Shown piece after piece: positions 11,501 to 23,600 of a stretch of DNA of 64,000 nucleotides. Numbering within the stretch: the first letter of the stretch is position 1; every line of letters starts with the position of its first letter. Both the position numbers and the translations under genes were made by a program. The stretch is from Ptiloglossa arizonensis (taxonomy: Eukaryota > Arthropoda > Insecta > Hymenoptera > Colletidae), in NCBI RefSeq assembly GCF_051014685.1, contig NW_027478716.1, positions 62,001-126,000 of the forward strand. The letters run 5' to 3'. The notes beneath the pieces were generated by a model. The model made no database searches. It saw only the letters and a program-made list of their open reading frames with translations, and had not been told where the DNA came from.

Positions 11501-13300
11501 TCGTTTCGAGCATCAGAACTGCGAAAATATTGAGTTTCTCAAGCGTTTCTTACCTTCAAACTGCCATATCTCGCGAACGGATTGACCGATCCGCAAAATT
11601 TCTGTTGCATCTGAAAGTAGAAACTCTCCCGACTACAACGGTATGCGCACTTTTTCCCTTGGCCGTTCTAGTTATTCGTTTCGAGCATCAGAACTGCGAA
11701 AATTTTGAGTTTCTCAAGCGTTTCTTGCATCCAAACTGCCATATCTCGCGAACGGATTGACCGATCCGCAAAATTTCTGTTGCATCTGAAAGTAGAAACT
11801 CGCCCGATTACAACGGTATGCGTACTTCTCCCCTAGGCCGTTCTAGTCATTCGTTTCGAGCATCAGAAATGCGAAAATATTGAGTTTCTCAAGCGTTTCT
11901 TACCTTCAAACTGCCATATCTCGCGAACGGATTGAACGATCCGCAAAATTTCTGTTGCATCTGAAAGTAGAATCTCGCCCGATTACAACGGTATGCGCCC
12001 TTTTCCCCTACGCCGTTATAGTTATTCGTTTCGAGCATCAGAACTGCGAAAATTTTGAGTTTCTCAAGCGTTTCTTACATCCAAACGGCCATATCTCGCG
12101 AACGGATTGACCAATCCGCAAAATTTCTGTTGCATCTGAAAGTAGACACTCGCCCGATTACAACGGTATGCGCCCTTTTCCCCTAGGCCGTTCTAGTTAC
12201 TCGTTTCTAGCATCAGAACTGCGAAAATTTCGAGTTTCTCAAGCGTTTCTTGCATCCAAACTGCCATATCTCGCGAACGGATTGACCGATCCGCAAAATA
12301 TCTGTTGCATCTTAAAGTAGAAACTCGCCCGATTACAACGGTATGCCCACTTTTCCCCTAGGCCGTTCTAGTTATTCGTTTCGAGCATCAGAACTGCGAA
12401 AATTTTGAGTTTCTCAAGCGTTTCTTACATCCAAACGGCCATATCTCGCGAACGGATTGACCGATCCGCAAAATTTCTGTTGCATCTGAAAGTAGAAACT
12501 CGCCCGATTAAAACGGTATGCGTAGTTTTCCCCTAGGCCGTTCCAGTTATTCGTTTCGAGCATCAGAACTGCGAAAATTTTGAGTTTCTCAAGCGTTTCT
12601 TACCTCCAAAATGCCATATCTCGCGAACGAATTGACCAAACCGCAAAATTTCTTTTGCATCTGAAAGTAGAAACTCGCCCGATTACAACGGTAGGTGTAG
12701 TTTTCCCCTAGGCTGTTCCAGTTATTCGTTTCGAGCATCAGAACTGCGAAAATTTTGAGTTTCTCAAGCGTTTCTTACCTCCAAAATGCCATATCTCGCG
12801 AACGAATTGACCAAACCGCAAAATTTCTGTTGCATCTGAAAGTAGAAACTCGCCCGATTACAACGGTAGGTGTAGTTTTCCCCTAGGCCGTTCTAGTTAT
12901 TCGTTTCGAGCATCAGAACTGCGAAAATTTTGAGTTTCTCAAGCGTTTCTTACCTTCAAACTGCCATATCTCGCGAACGGATTGACCAAACCGCAAAATT
13001 TCTGTTGCATCTGAAAGTAGAAACTCGCCCGATTACAACGGTAGGTGTAGTTTTCCCCTAGGCCGTTCTAGTTACTCGTTTCTAGCATCAGAACTGCGAA
13101 AATTTCGAGTTTCTCAAGCGTTTCTTGCATCCAAACTGCCATATCTCGCGAACGGATTGACCGATCCGCAAAATTTCTGTTGCATCTTAAAGTAGACACT
13201 CGCCCGATTACAACGGTATGCGTACTTTTCCCCTAGGCCGTTCTAGTTACTCGTTTCTAGCATCAGAACTGCGAAAATTTCGAGTTTCTCAAGCGTTTCT

Positions 13301-13825
13301 TGCATCCAAACTGCCATATCTCGCGAACGGATTGACCGATCCGCAAAATTTCTGTTGCATCTTAAAGTAGAAACTCGCCCGATTACAACGGTATGCCCAC
13401 TTTTCCCCTAGGCCGTTCTAGTTATTCGTTTCGAGCATCAGAACTGCGAAAATTTTGAGTTTCTCAAGCGTTTCTTACATCCAAACGGCCATATCTCGCG
13501 AACGGATTGACCGATCCGCAAAATTTCTGTTGCATCTGAAAGTAGAAACTCGCCCGATTAAAACGGTATGCGTAGTTTTCCCCTAGGCCGTTCCAGTTAT
13601 TCGTTTCGAGCATCAGAACTGCGAAAATTTTGAGTTTCTCAAGCGTTTCTTACCTCCAAAATGCCATATCTCGCGAACGAATTGACCAAACCGCAAAATT
13701 TCTTTTGCATCTGAAAGTAGAAACTCGCCCGATTACAACGGTAGGTGTAGTTTTCCCCTAGGCCGTTCCAGTTATTCGTTTCGAGCATCAGAACTGCGAA
13801 AATTTTGAGTTTCTCAAGCGTTTCT
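13301..13825 (+). repeat. 3-monomer block present in A, absent from B
   Basis: Segment B offset drops from 11900 to 11375 bp here. The B monomer at 25201 (TGCATCC, CAAAATATCTG, CTTAAAG) matches 13826 rather than 13301, which has CAAAATTTCTG. The difference is exactly 525 bp, three monomers (CTTAAAG/GCCCAC type, GATTAAAA type, CTTTTGC/GTAGGTGTAG type). The flanking monomers 13301 and 13826 are nearly the same, as expected for unequal exchange. I cannot tell loss in B from gain in A. Confidence 0.8.
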
Positions 13826-16800
13826 TGCATCCAAACTGCCATATCTCGCGAACGGATTGACCGATCCGCAAAATATCTGTTGCATCTTAAAGTAGAAACT
13901 CGCCCGATTACAACGGTATGCCCACTTTTCCCCTAGGCCGTTCTAGTTATTCGTTTCGAGCATCAGAACTGCGAAAATTTTGAGTTTCTCAAGCGTTTCT
14001 TACATCCAAACGGCCATATCTCGCGAACGGATTGACCGATCCGCAAAATTTCTGTTGCATCTGAAAGTAGAAACTCGCCCGATTAAAACGGTATGCGTAG
14101 TTTTCCCCTAGGCCGTTCCAGTTATTCGTTTCGAGCATCAGAACTGCGAAAATTTTGAGTTTCTCAAGTGTTTCTTATCTCCAAACTGCCATCTCTCGCG
14201 AACGGATTGATCAATCCGCAAAATTTCTGTTGCTTGTGAAAGTAGAAACTCGCACGATTACAACGGTATGCGTAGTTTTCCCCTAGGCCGTTCCAGTTAT
14301 TCGTTTCGAGCATCAGAACTGCGAAAATTTTGAGTTTCTCAAGCGTTTCTTACCTCCAAAATGCCATATCTCGCGAACGAATTGACCAAACCGCAAAATT
14401 TCTTTTGCATCTGAAAGTAGAAACTCGCCCGATTACAACGGTAGGTGTAGTTTTCCCCTAGGCCGTTCCAGTTATTCGTTTCGAGCATCAGAACTGCGAA
14501 AATTTTGAGTTTCTCAAGCGTTTCTTACCTCCAAAATGCCATATCTCGCGAACGAATTGACCAAACCGCAAAATTTCTGTTGCATCTGAAAGTAGAAACT
14601 CGCCCGATTACAACGGTAGGTGTAGTTTTCCCCTAGGCCGTTCTAGTTATTCGTTTCGAGCATCAGAACTGCGAAAATTTTGAGTTTCTCAAGCGTTTCT
14701 TACCTTCAAACTGCCATATCTCGCGAACGGATTGACCAAACCGCAAAATTTCTGTTGCATCTGAAAGTAGAAACTCGCCCGATTACAACGGTAGGTGTAG
14801 TTTTCCCCTAGGCCGTTCTAGTTATTCGTTTCGAGCATCAGAACTGCGAAAATTTTGAGTTTCTCAAGCGTTTCTTACCTCCAAAATGCCATATCTCGCG
14901 AACGAATTGACCAAACCGCAAAATTTCTGTTGCATCTGAAAGTAGAAACTCGCCCGATTACAACGGTAGGTGTAGTTTTCCCCTAGGCCGTTCTAGTTAT
15001 TCGTTTCGAGCATCAGAACTGCGAAAATTTTGAGTTTCTCAAGCGTTTCTTACTTCCAAACTGCCACATCTCGCGAACGGATCGACTAATCCGCAAAATT
15101 TCTGTTGCATCTGAAAGTAGAAACTCGCCCGATTTCAGCGGTATGCGTAGTTTTCCCCTAGGCCGTTCCAGTTATTCGTTTCGAGCATCAGAACTGCGCA
15201 AATTTTGAGCTTCTCAAGCGTTTCTTACCTTCAAACTGCCATATCTCGCGAACGGATTGACCGATCCGCAAAATTTCTGTTGCATCTGAAAGCAGAATCT
15301 CGCCCGATTACAACGGTATGCGCCCTTTTCCCCTAGGCCGTTCTAGTTACTCGTTTCTAGCATCAGAACTGCGAAAATTTCGAGTTTCTCAAGCGTTTCT
15401 TGCATCCAAACTGCCATATCTCGCGAACGGATTGACCGATCCGCAAAATTTCTGTTGCATCTTAAAGTAGAAACTCGCCCGATTACAACGGTATGCCCAC
15501 TTTTCCCCTAGGCCGTTCTAGTTATTCGTTTCGAGCATCAGAACTGCGAAAATTTTGAGTTTCTCAAGCGTTTCTTACTTCCAAACTGCCACATCTCGCG
15601 AACGGATCGACCAATCCGCAAAATTTCTGTTGCATCTGAAAGTAGAAACTCGCCCGATTTCAACGGTATGCGTAGTTTTCCCCTAGGCCGTTCCAGTTAT
15701 TCGTTTCGAGCATCAGAACTGCGCAAATTTTGAGTTTCTCAAGCGTTTCTTACCTTCAAACTGCCATATCTCGCGAACGGATTGACCGATCCGCAAAATT
15801 TCTGTTGCATCTGAAAGTAGAAACTCGCCCGATTAAAACGGTATGCGTAGTTTTCCCCTAGGCCGTTCCAGTTATTCGTTTCGAGCATCAGAACTGCGAA
15901 AATTTTGAGTTTCTCAAGTGTTTCTTATCTCCAAACTGCCATCTCTCGCGAACGGATTGATCAATCCGCAAAATTTCTGTTGCTTGTGAAAGTAGAAACT
16001 CGCCCGATTACAACGGTATGCGTACTTCTCCCCTAGGCCGTTCTAGTCATTCCTTTCGAGCATCAGAACTGCGAAAATTTTGAGTTTCTCAAGCGTTTCT
16101 TATCTCCAAACTGCCATATCTCGCGAACGGATTGATCAATCCGCAAAATTTCTGTTGCATCTGAAAGTAGACACTCGCCCGATTACAACGGTATGCGCAC
16201 TTTTCCCCTAGGCGGTTCTAGTTATTCGTTTCAAGCATCAGAACTGCGCAAATTTTGAGTTTCTCAAGCGTTTCTTACCTTCAAACTGCCATATCTCGCG
16301 AACGGATTGACCGATCCGCAAAATTTCTGTTGCATCTGAAAGTAGAAACTCGCCCGATTAAAACGGTATGCGCACTTTTCCCCTAGGCCGTTCTAGTTAT
16401 TCGTTTCGAGCATCAGAACTGCCAAAGTTTTCAGTTTCTCAAGCGTTTCTTACATCCAAACTGCCATATCTCGCGAACGGATTGACCAATCCGCAAAATT
16501 TCTGTTGCATCTGAAAGTAGAAACTCGCCCGATTACAACGGTAGGTGTAGTTTTCCCCTAGGCCGTTCCAGTTATTCGTTTCGAGCATCAGAACTGCGAA
16601 AATTTTGAGTTTCTCAAGCGTTTCTTACCTCCAAACTGCCATATCTCGCGAACGGATTGACCAATCCGCAAAATTTCTGTTGCATCTGAAAGAAGAAACT
16701 CGCCCGATTACAAAGGTATGCCCACTTTTCCCCTAGGCCGTTCTAGTTATTCGTTTCGAGCATCAGAACTGCGAAAATTTTGAGTTTCTCAAGCGTTTCT

Positions 16801-17500
16801 TACATCCAAACGGCCATATCTCGCGAACGGATTGACCAATCCGCAAAATTTCTGTTTCATTTGAAAGTAGAAACTCGCCCGATTACAACGGTATGCGCAC
16901 TTTTCCCCTGGGCCGTTCTAGTTATTCGTTTCGAGCATCAGAACTGCGAAAATTTTGAGTTTCTCAAGCGTTTCTTACCTTCAAACTGCCATATCTCGCG
17001 AACGGATTGACCGATCCGCAAAATTTCTGCTGCATCTGAAAGTAGAAACTCGCCCGATTAAAACGGTATGCGCACTTTTCCCCTAGGCCGTTCTAGTTAT
17101 TCGTTTCGAGCATCAGAACTGCCAAAGTTTTCAGTTTCTCAAGCGTTTCTTACATCCAAACTGCCATATCTCGCGAACGGATTGACCAATCCGCAAAATT
17201 TCTGTTGCATCTGAAAGTAGAAACTCGCCCGATTAAAACGGTATGCGCACTTTTCCCCTAGGCCGTTCTAGTTATTCGTTTCGAGCATCAGAACTGCCAA
17301 AGTTTTCAGTTTCTCAAGCGTTTCTTACATCCAAACTGCCATATCTCGCGAACGGATTGACCAATCCGCAAAATTTCTGTTGCATCTGAAAGTAGAAACT
17401 CGCCCGATTACAACGGTAGGTGTAGTTTTCCCCTAGGCCGTTCCAGTTATTCGTTTCGATCATCAGAACTGCGCAAATTTTGAGTTTCTCAAGCGTTTCT

Positions 17501-17675
17501 TACCTTCAAACTGCCATATCTCGCGAACGGATTGACCGATCCGCAAAATTTCTGTAGCATCTGAAAGTAGAATCTCGCCCGATTACAACGGTATGCGCCC
17601 TTTTCCCTTAGGCCGTTCCAGTTATTCGTTTCGAGCATCAGAACTGCGAAAATTTTGAGTTTCTCAAGCGTTTCT
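17501..17675 (+). repeat. Hybrid monomer at the A/B duplication junction
   Basis: The front half (CTGTAGCATCTG, GAATCTC, GTATGCGCCC) matches the right-family monomer that recurs at 37975-38149 and 50398-50572. The back half (TTTTCCCTTAGGCCGTTCCAG) matches the left-family monomer at 4201-4375. The last base diagnostic of the front parent is 17600 and the first diagnostic of the back parent is the T at 17608, so the crossover falls within about seven shared bases. The preceding private variant TTTCGATCATC (17455) also occurs at about 37930, supporting the identity of the front parent. Confidence 0.85.
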
Positions 17676-20600
17676 TACATCCAAACGGCCATATCTCGCG
17701 AACGAATTGACCGATCCGCAAAATTTCTGTTGCATCTTAAAGTAGAAACTCGCCCGATTACAACGGTATGCCCACTTTTCCCCTAGGCCGTTCTAGTTAT
17801 TCGTTTCGAGCATCAGAACTGCGAAAATTTTGAGTTTCTCAAGCGTTTCTTACATCCAAACGGCCATATCTCGCGAACGGATTGACCAATCCGCAAAATT
17901 TCTGTTGCATCTGAAAGTAGACACTCGCCCGATTACAACGGTATGCGTGCTTCTCCTCTAGGCCGTTCTAGTCATTCGTTTCGAGCATCAGAACTGCGAA
18001 AATATTGAGTTTCTCAAGCGTTTCTTACCTTCAAACTGCCATATCTCGCGAACGGATTGACCGATCCGCAAAATTTCTGTTGCATCTGAAAGTAGAAACT
18101 CGCCCGATTACAACGGTATGCCCACTTTTCCCCTAGGCCGTTCTAGTTATTCGTTTCAAGCATCCGAACTGCGCAAATTTTGAGTTTCTCAAGCGTTTCT
18201 TACCTTCAAACTGCCATATCTCGCGAACGGATTGACCGATCCGCAAAATTTCTGTTGCATCTGAAAGTAGAAACTCTCCCGACTACAACGGTATGCGCAC
18301 TTTTTCCCTTGGCCGTTCTAGTTATTCGTTTCGAGCATCAGAACTGCGAAAATTTTGAGTTTCTCAAGCGTTTCTTGCATCCAAACTGCCATATCTCGCG
18401 AACGGATTGACCGATCCGCAAAATTTCTGTTGCATCTGAAAGTAGAAACTCGCCCGATTACAACGGTATGCGTACTTCTCCCCTAGGCCGTTCTAGTCAT
18501 TCGTTTCGAGCATCAGAAATGCGAAAATATTGAGTTTCTCAAGCGTTTCTTACCTTCAAACTGCCATATCGCGCGAACGGATTGAACGATCCGCAAAATT
18601 TCTGTTGCATCTGAAAGTAGAATCTCGCCCGATTACAACGGTATGCGCCCTTTTCCCCTACGCCGTTATAGTTATTCGTTTCGAGCATCAGAACTGCGAA
18701 AATTTTGAGTTTCTCAAGCGTTTCTTACATCCAAACGGCCATATCTCGCGAACGGATTGACCAATCCGCAAAATTTCTGTTGCATCTGAAAGTAGACACT
18801 CGCCCGATTACAACGGTATGCGCCCTTTTCCCCTAGGCCGTTCTAGTTACTCGTTTCTAGCATCAGAACTGCGAAAATTTCGAGTTTCTCAAGCGTTTCT
18901 TGCATCCAAACTGCCATATCTCGCGAACGGATTGACCGATCCGCAAAATATCTGTTGCATCTTAAAGTAGAAACTCGCCCGATTACAACGGTATGCCCAC
19001 TTTTCCCCTAGGCCGTTCTAGTTATTCGTTTCGAGCATCAGAACTGCGAAAATTTTGAGTTTCTCAAGCGTTTCTTACATCCAAACGGCCATATCTCGCG
19101 AACGGATTGACCGATCCGCAAAATTTCTGTTGCATCTGAAAGTAGAAACTCGCCCGATTAAAACGGTATGCGTAGTTTTCCCCTAGGCCGTTCCAGTTAT
19201 TCGTTTCGAGCATCAGAACTGCGAAAATTTTGAGTTTCTCAAGCGTTTCTTACCTCCAAAATGCCATATCTCGCGAACGAATTGACCAAACCGCAAAATT
19301 TCTTTTGCATCTGAAAGTAGACACTCGCCCGATTACAACGGTATGCGTGCTTCTCCTCTAGGCCGTTCTAGTCATTCGTTTCGAGCATCAGAACTGCGAA
19401 AATATTGAGTTTCTCAAGCGTTTCTTACCTTCAAACTGCCATATCTCGCGAACGGATTGACCGATCCGCAAAATTTCTGTTGCATCTGAAAGTAGAAACT
19501 CTCCCGACTACAACGGTATGCGCACTTTTTCCCTTGGCCGTTCTAGTTATTCGTTTCGAGCATCAGAACTGCGAAAATTTTGAGTTTCTCAAGCGTTTCT
19601 TGCATCCAAACTGCCATATCTCGCGAACGGATTGACCGATCCGCAAAATTTCTGTTGCATCTGAAAGTAGAAACTCGCCCGATTACAACGGTATGCGTAC
19701 TTCTCCCCTAGGCCGTTCTAGTCATTCGTTTCGAGCATCAGAAATGCGAAAATATTGAGTTTCTCAAGCGTTTCTTACCTTCAAACTGCCATATCTCGCG
19801 AACGGATTGAACGATCCGCAAAATTTCTGTTGCATCTGAAAGTAGAATCTCGCCCGATTACAACGGTATGCGCCCTTTTCCCCTACGCCGTTATAGTTAT
19901 TCGTTTCGAGCATCAGAACTGCGAAAATTTTGAGTTTCTCAAGTGTTTCTTACATCCAAACGGCCATATCTCGCGAACGGATTGACCAATCCGCAAAATT
20001 TCTGTTGCATCTGAAAGTAGACACTCGCCCGATTACAACGGTATGCGTACTTTTCCCCTAGGCCGTTCTAGTTACTCGTTTCTAGCATCAGAACTGCGAA
20101 AATTTCGAGTTTCTCAAGCGTTTCTTGCATCCAAACTGCCATATCTCGCGAACGGATTGACCGATCCGCAAAATTTCTGTTGCATCTTAAAGTAGAAACT
20201 CGCCCGATTACAACGGTATGCCCACTTTTCCCCTAGGCGGTTCTAGTTATTCGTTTCGAGCATCAGAACTGCGAAAATTTTGAGTTTCTCAAGCGTTTTT
20301 TACATCCAAACGGCCATATCTCGCGAACGGATTGACCGATCCGCAAAATTTCTGTTGCATCTGAAAGTAGAAACTCGCCCGATTAAAACGGTATGCGTAG
20401 TTTTCCCCTAGGCCGTTCCAGTTATTCGTTTCGAGCATCAGAACTGCGAAAATTTTGAGTTTCTCAAGCGTTTCTTACCTTCAAACTGCCATATCTCGCG
20501 AACGGATTGACCGATCCGCAAAATTTCTGTTGCATCTGAAAGTAGAAACTATCCCGACTACAACGGTATGCGCACTTTTTCCCTTGGCCGTTCTAGTTAT

Positions 20601-23600
20601 TCGTTTCGAGCATCAGAACTGCGAAAATTTTGAGTTTCTCAAGCGTTTCTTACATCCAAACGGCCATATCTCGCGAACGGATTGACCAATCCGCAAAATT
20701 TCTGTTGCATCTGAAAGTAGACACTCGCCCGATTACAACGGTATGCGTACTTCTCCCCTAGGCCGTTCTAGTCATTCGTTTCGAGCATCAGAAATGCGAA
20801 AATATTGAGTTTCTCAAGCGTTTCTTACCTTCAAACTGCCATATCTCGCGAACGGATTGAACGATCCGCAAAATTTCTGTTGCATCTGAAAGTAGAATCT
20901 CGCCCGATTACAACGGTATGCGCCCTTTTCCCCTACGCCGTTATAGTTATTCGTTTCGAGCATCAGAACTGCGAAAATTTTGAGTTTCTCAAGCGTTTCT
21001 TACATCCAAACGGCCATATCTCGCGAACGGATTGACCAATCCGCAAAATTTCTGTTGCATCTGAAAGTAGACACTCGCCCGATTACAACGGTATGCGCCC
21101 TTTTCCCCTACGCCGTTATAGTTATTCGTTTCGAGCATCAGAACTGCGAAAATTTTGAGTTTCTCAAGCGTTTCTTACATCCAAACGGCCATATCTCGCG
21201 AACGGATTGACCAATCCGCAAAATTTCTGTTGCATCTGAAAGTAGACACTCGCCCGATTACAACGGTATGCGCCCTTTTCCCCTAGGCCGTTCCAGTTAT
21301 TCGTTTCGAGCATCAGAACTGCGAAAATTTTGAGTTTCTCAAGCGTTTCTTACATCCAAACGGCCATATCTCGCGAACGAATTGACCGATCCGCAAAATT
21401 TCTGTTGCATCTTAAAGTAGAAACTCGCCCGATTACAACGGTATGCCCACTTTTCCCCTAGGCCGTTCTAGTTATTCGTTTCGAGCATCAGAACTGCGAA
21501 AATTTTGAGTTTCTCAAGCGTTTCTTACATCCAAACGGCCATATCTCGCGAACGGATTGACCAATCCGCAAAATTTCTGTTGCATCTGAAAGTAGACACT
21601 CGCCCGATTACAACGGTATGCGTGCTTCTCCTCTAGGCCGTTCTAGTCATTCGTTTCGAGCATCAGAACTGCGAAAATATTGAGTTTCTCAAGCGTTTCT
21701 TACCTTCAAACTGCCATATCTCGCGAACGGATTGACCGATCCGCAAAATTTCTGTTGCATCTGAAAGTAGAAACTCGCCCGATTACAACGGTATGCCCAC
21801 TTTTCCCCTAGGCCGTTCTAGTTATTCGTTTCAAGCATCCGAACTGCGCAAATTTTGAGTTTCTCAAGCGTTTCTTACCTTCAAACTGCCATATCTCGCG
21901 AACGGATTGACCGATCCGCAAAATTTCTGTTGCATCTGAAAGTAGAAACTCTCCCGACTACAACGGTATGCGCACTTTTTCCCTTGGCCGTTCTAGTTAT
22001 TCGTTTCGAGCATCAGAACTGCGAAAATTTTGAGTTTCTCAAGCGTTTCTTGCATCCAAACTGCCATATCTCGCGAACGGATTGACCGATCCGCAAAGTT
22101 TCTGTTGCATCTGAAAGTAGAAACTCGCCCGATTACAACGGTATGCGTACTTCTCCCCTAGGCCGTTCTAGTCATTCGTTTCGAGCATCAGAAATGCGAA
22201 AATATTGAGTTTCTCAAGCGTTTCTTACCTTCAAACTGCCATATCTCGCGAACGGATTGAACGATCCGCAAAATTTCTGTTGCATCTGAAAGTAGAATCT
22301 CGCCCGATTACAACGGTATGCGCCCTTTTCCCCTACGCCGTTATAGTTATTCGTTTCGAGCATCAGAACTGCGAAAATTTTGAGTTTCTCAAGCGTTTCT
22401 TACATCCAAACGGCCATATCTCGCGAACGGATTGACCAATCCGCAAAATTTCTGTTGCATCTGAAAGTAGACACTCGCCCGATTACAACGGTATGCGCCC
22501 TTTTCCCCTAGGCCGTTCTAGTTACTCGTTTCTAGCATCAGAACTGCGAAAATTTCGAGTTTCTCAAGCGTTTCTTGCATCCAAACTGCCATATCTCGCG
22601 AACGGATTGACCGATCCGCAAAATATCTGTTGCATCTTAAAGTAGAAACTCGCCCGATTACAACGGTATGCCCACTTTTCCCCTAGGCCGTTCTAGTTAT
22701 TCGTTTCGAGCATCAGAACTGCGAAAATTTTGAGTTTCTCAAGCGTTTCTTACATCCAAACGGCCATATCTCGCGAACGGATTGACCGATCCGCAAAATT
22801 TCTGTTGCATCTGAAAGTAGAAACTCGCCCGATTAAAACGGTATGCGTAGTTTTCCCCTAGGCCGTTCCAGTTATTCGTTTCGAGCATCAGAACTGCGAA
22901 AATTTTGAGTTTCTCAAGCGTTTCTTACCTCCAAAATGCCATATCTCGCGAACGAATTGACCAAACCGCAAAATTTCTTTTGCATCTGAAAGTAGAAACT
23001 CGCCCGATTACAACGGTAGGTGTAGTTTTCCCCTAGGCCGTTCCAGTTATTCGTTTCGAGCATCAGAACTGCGAAAATTTTGAGTTTCTCAAGCGTTTCT
23101 TACATCCAAACGGCCATATCTCGCGAACGAATTGACCGATCCGCAAAATTTCTGTTGCATCTTAAAGTAGAAACTCGCCCGATTACAACGGTATGCCCAC
23201 TTTTCCCCTAGGCCGTTCTAGTTATTCGTTTCGAGCATCAGAACTGCGAAAATTTTGAGTTTCTCAAGCGTTTCTTACATCCAAACGGCCATATCTCGCG
23301 AACGGATTGACCAATCCGCAAAATTTCTGTTGCATCTGAAAGTAGACACTCGCCCGATTACAACGGTATGCGTGCTTCTCCTCTAGGCCGTTCTAGTCAT
23401 TCGTTTCGAGCATCAGAACTGCGAAAATATTGAGTTTCTCAAGCGTTTCTTACCTTCAAACTGCCATATCTCGCGAACGGATTGACCGATCCGCAAAATT
23501 TCTGTTGCATCTGAAAGTAGAAACTCTCCCGACTACAACGGTATGCGCACTTTTTCCCTTGGCCGTTCTAGTTATTCGTTTCGAGCATCAGAACTGCGAA

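Larger units (their letters stand above)
4300..17600 (+). repeat. Segment A: first copy of a 76-monomer segmental duplication
   Basis: Segment A matches segment B (from 17600) at offset +13300 bp up to about 7350, +11900 bp from 8751 to about 13300, and +11375 bp from 13826 to about 17457. Diagnostic shared variants: TTTTCCCTTAGG (4301/17601), CATATCGCGCGAACGG (about 5266/18566), AAGTGTTTCTTACATCC (about 6641/19941), CCGCAAAGTTTC (about 10192/22092), GGCTGTTCCA (12711/24611), and the CATCTCTCGCG monomer (14176/25551). The left part (to about 12.6 kb) is left-family monomers; the right part (about 12.6-17.5 kb) is right-family. I noted only four substitutions in about 11 kb of shared sequence: 7251/20551, 11205/23105, 13929/25304 and 15874/27249. 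Confidence 0.9.

Noticed and set aside
13639..13842. ATG-initiated 67-residue minus-strand frames (also 32714 and 35339) and 62-residue ones (40037, 41262, 43012, 44237, 52985)
   Set aside because: They follow particular monomer pairs and appear wherever those pairs are duplicated. Nothing suggests translation.
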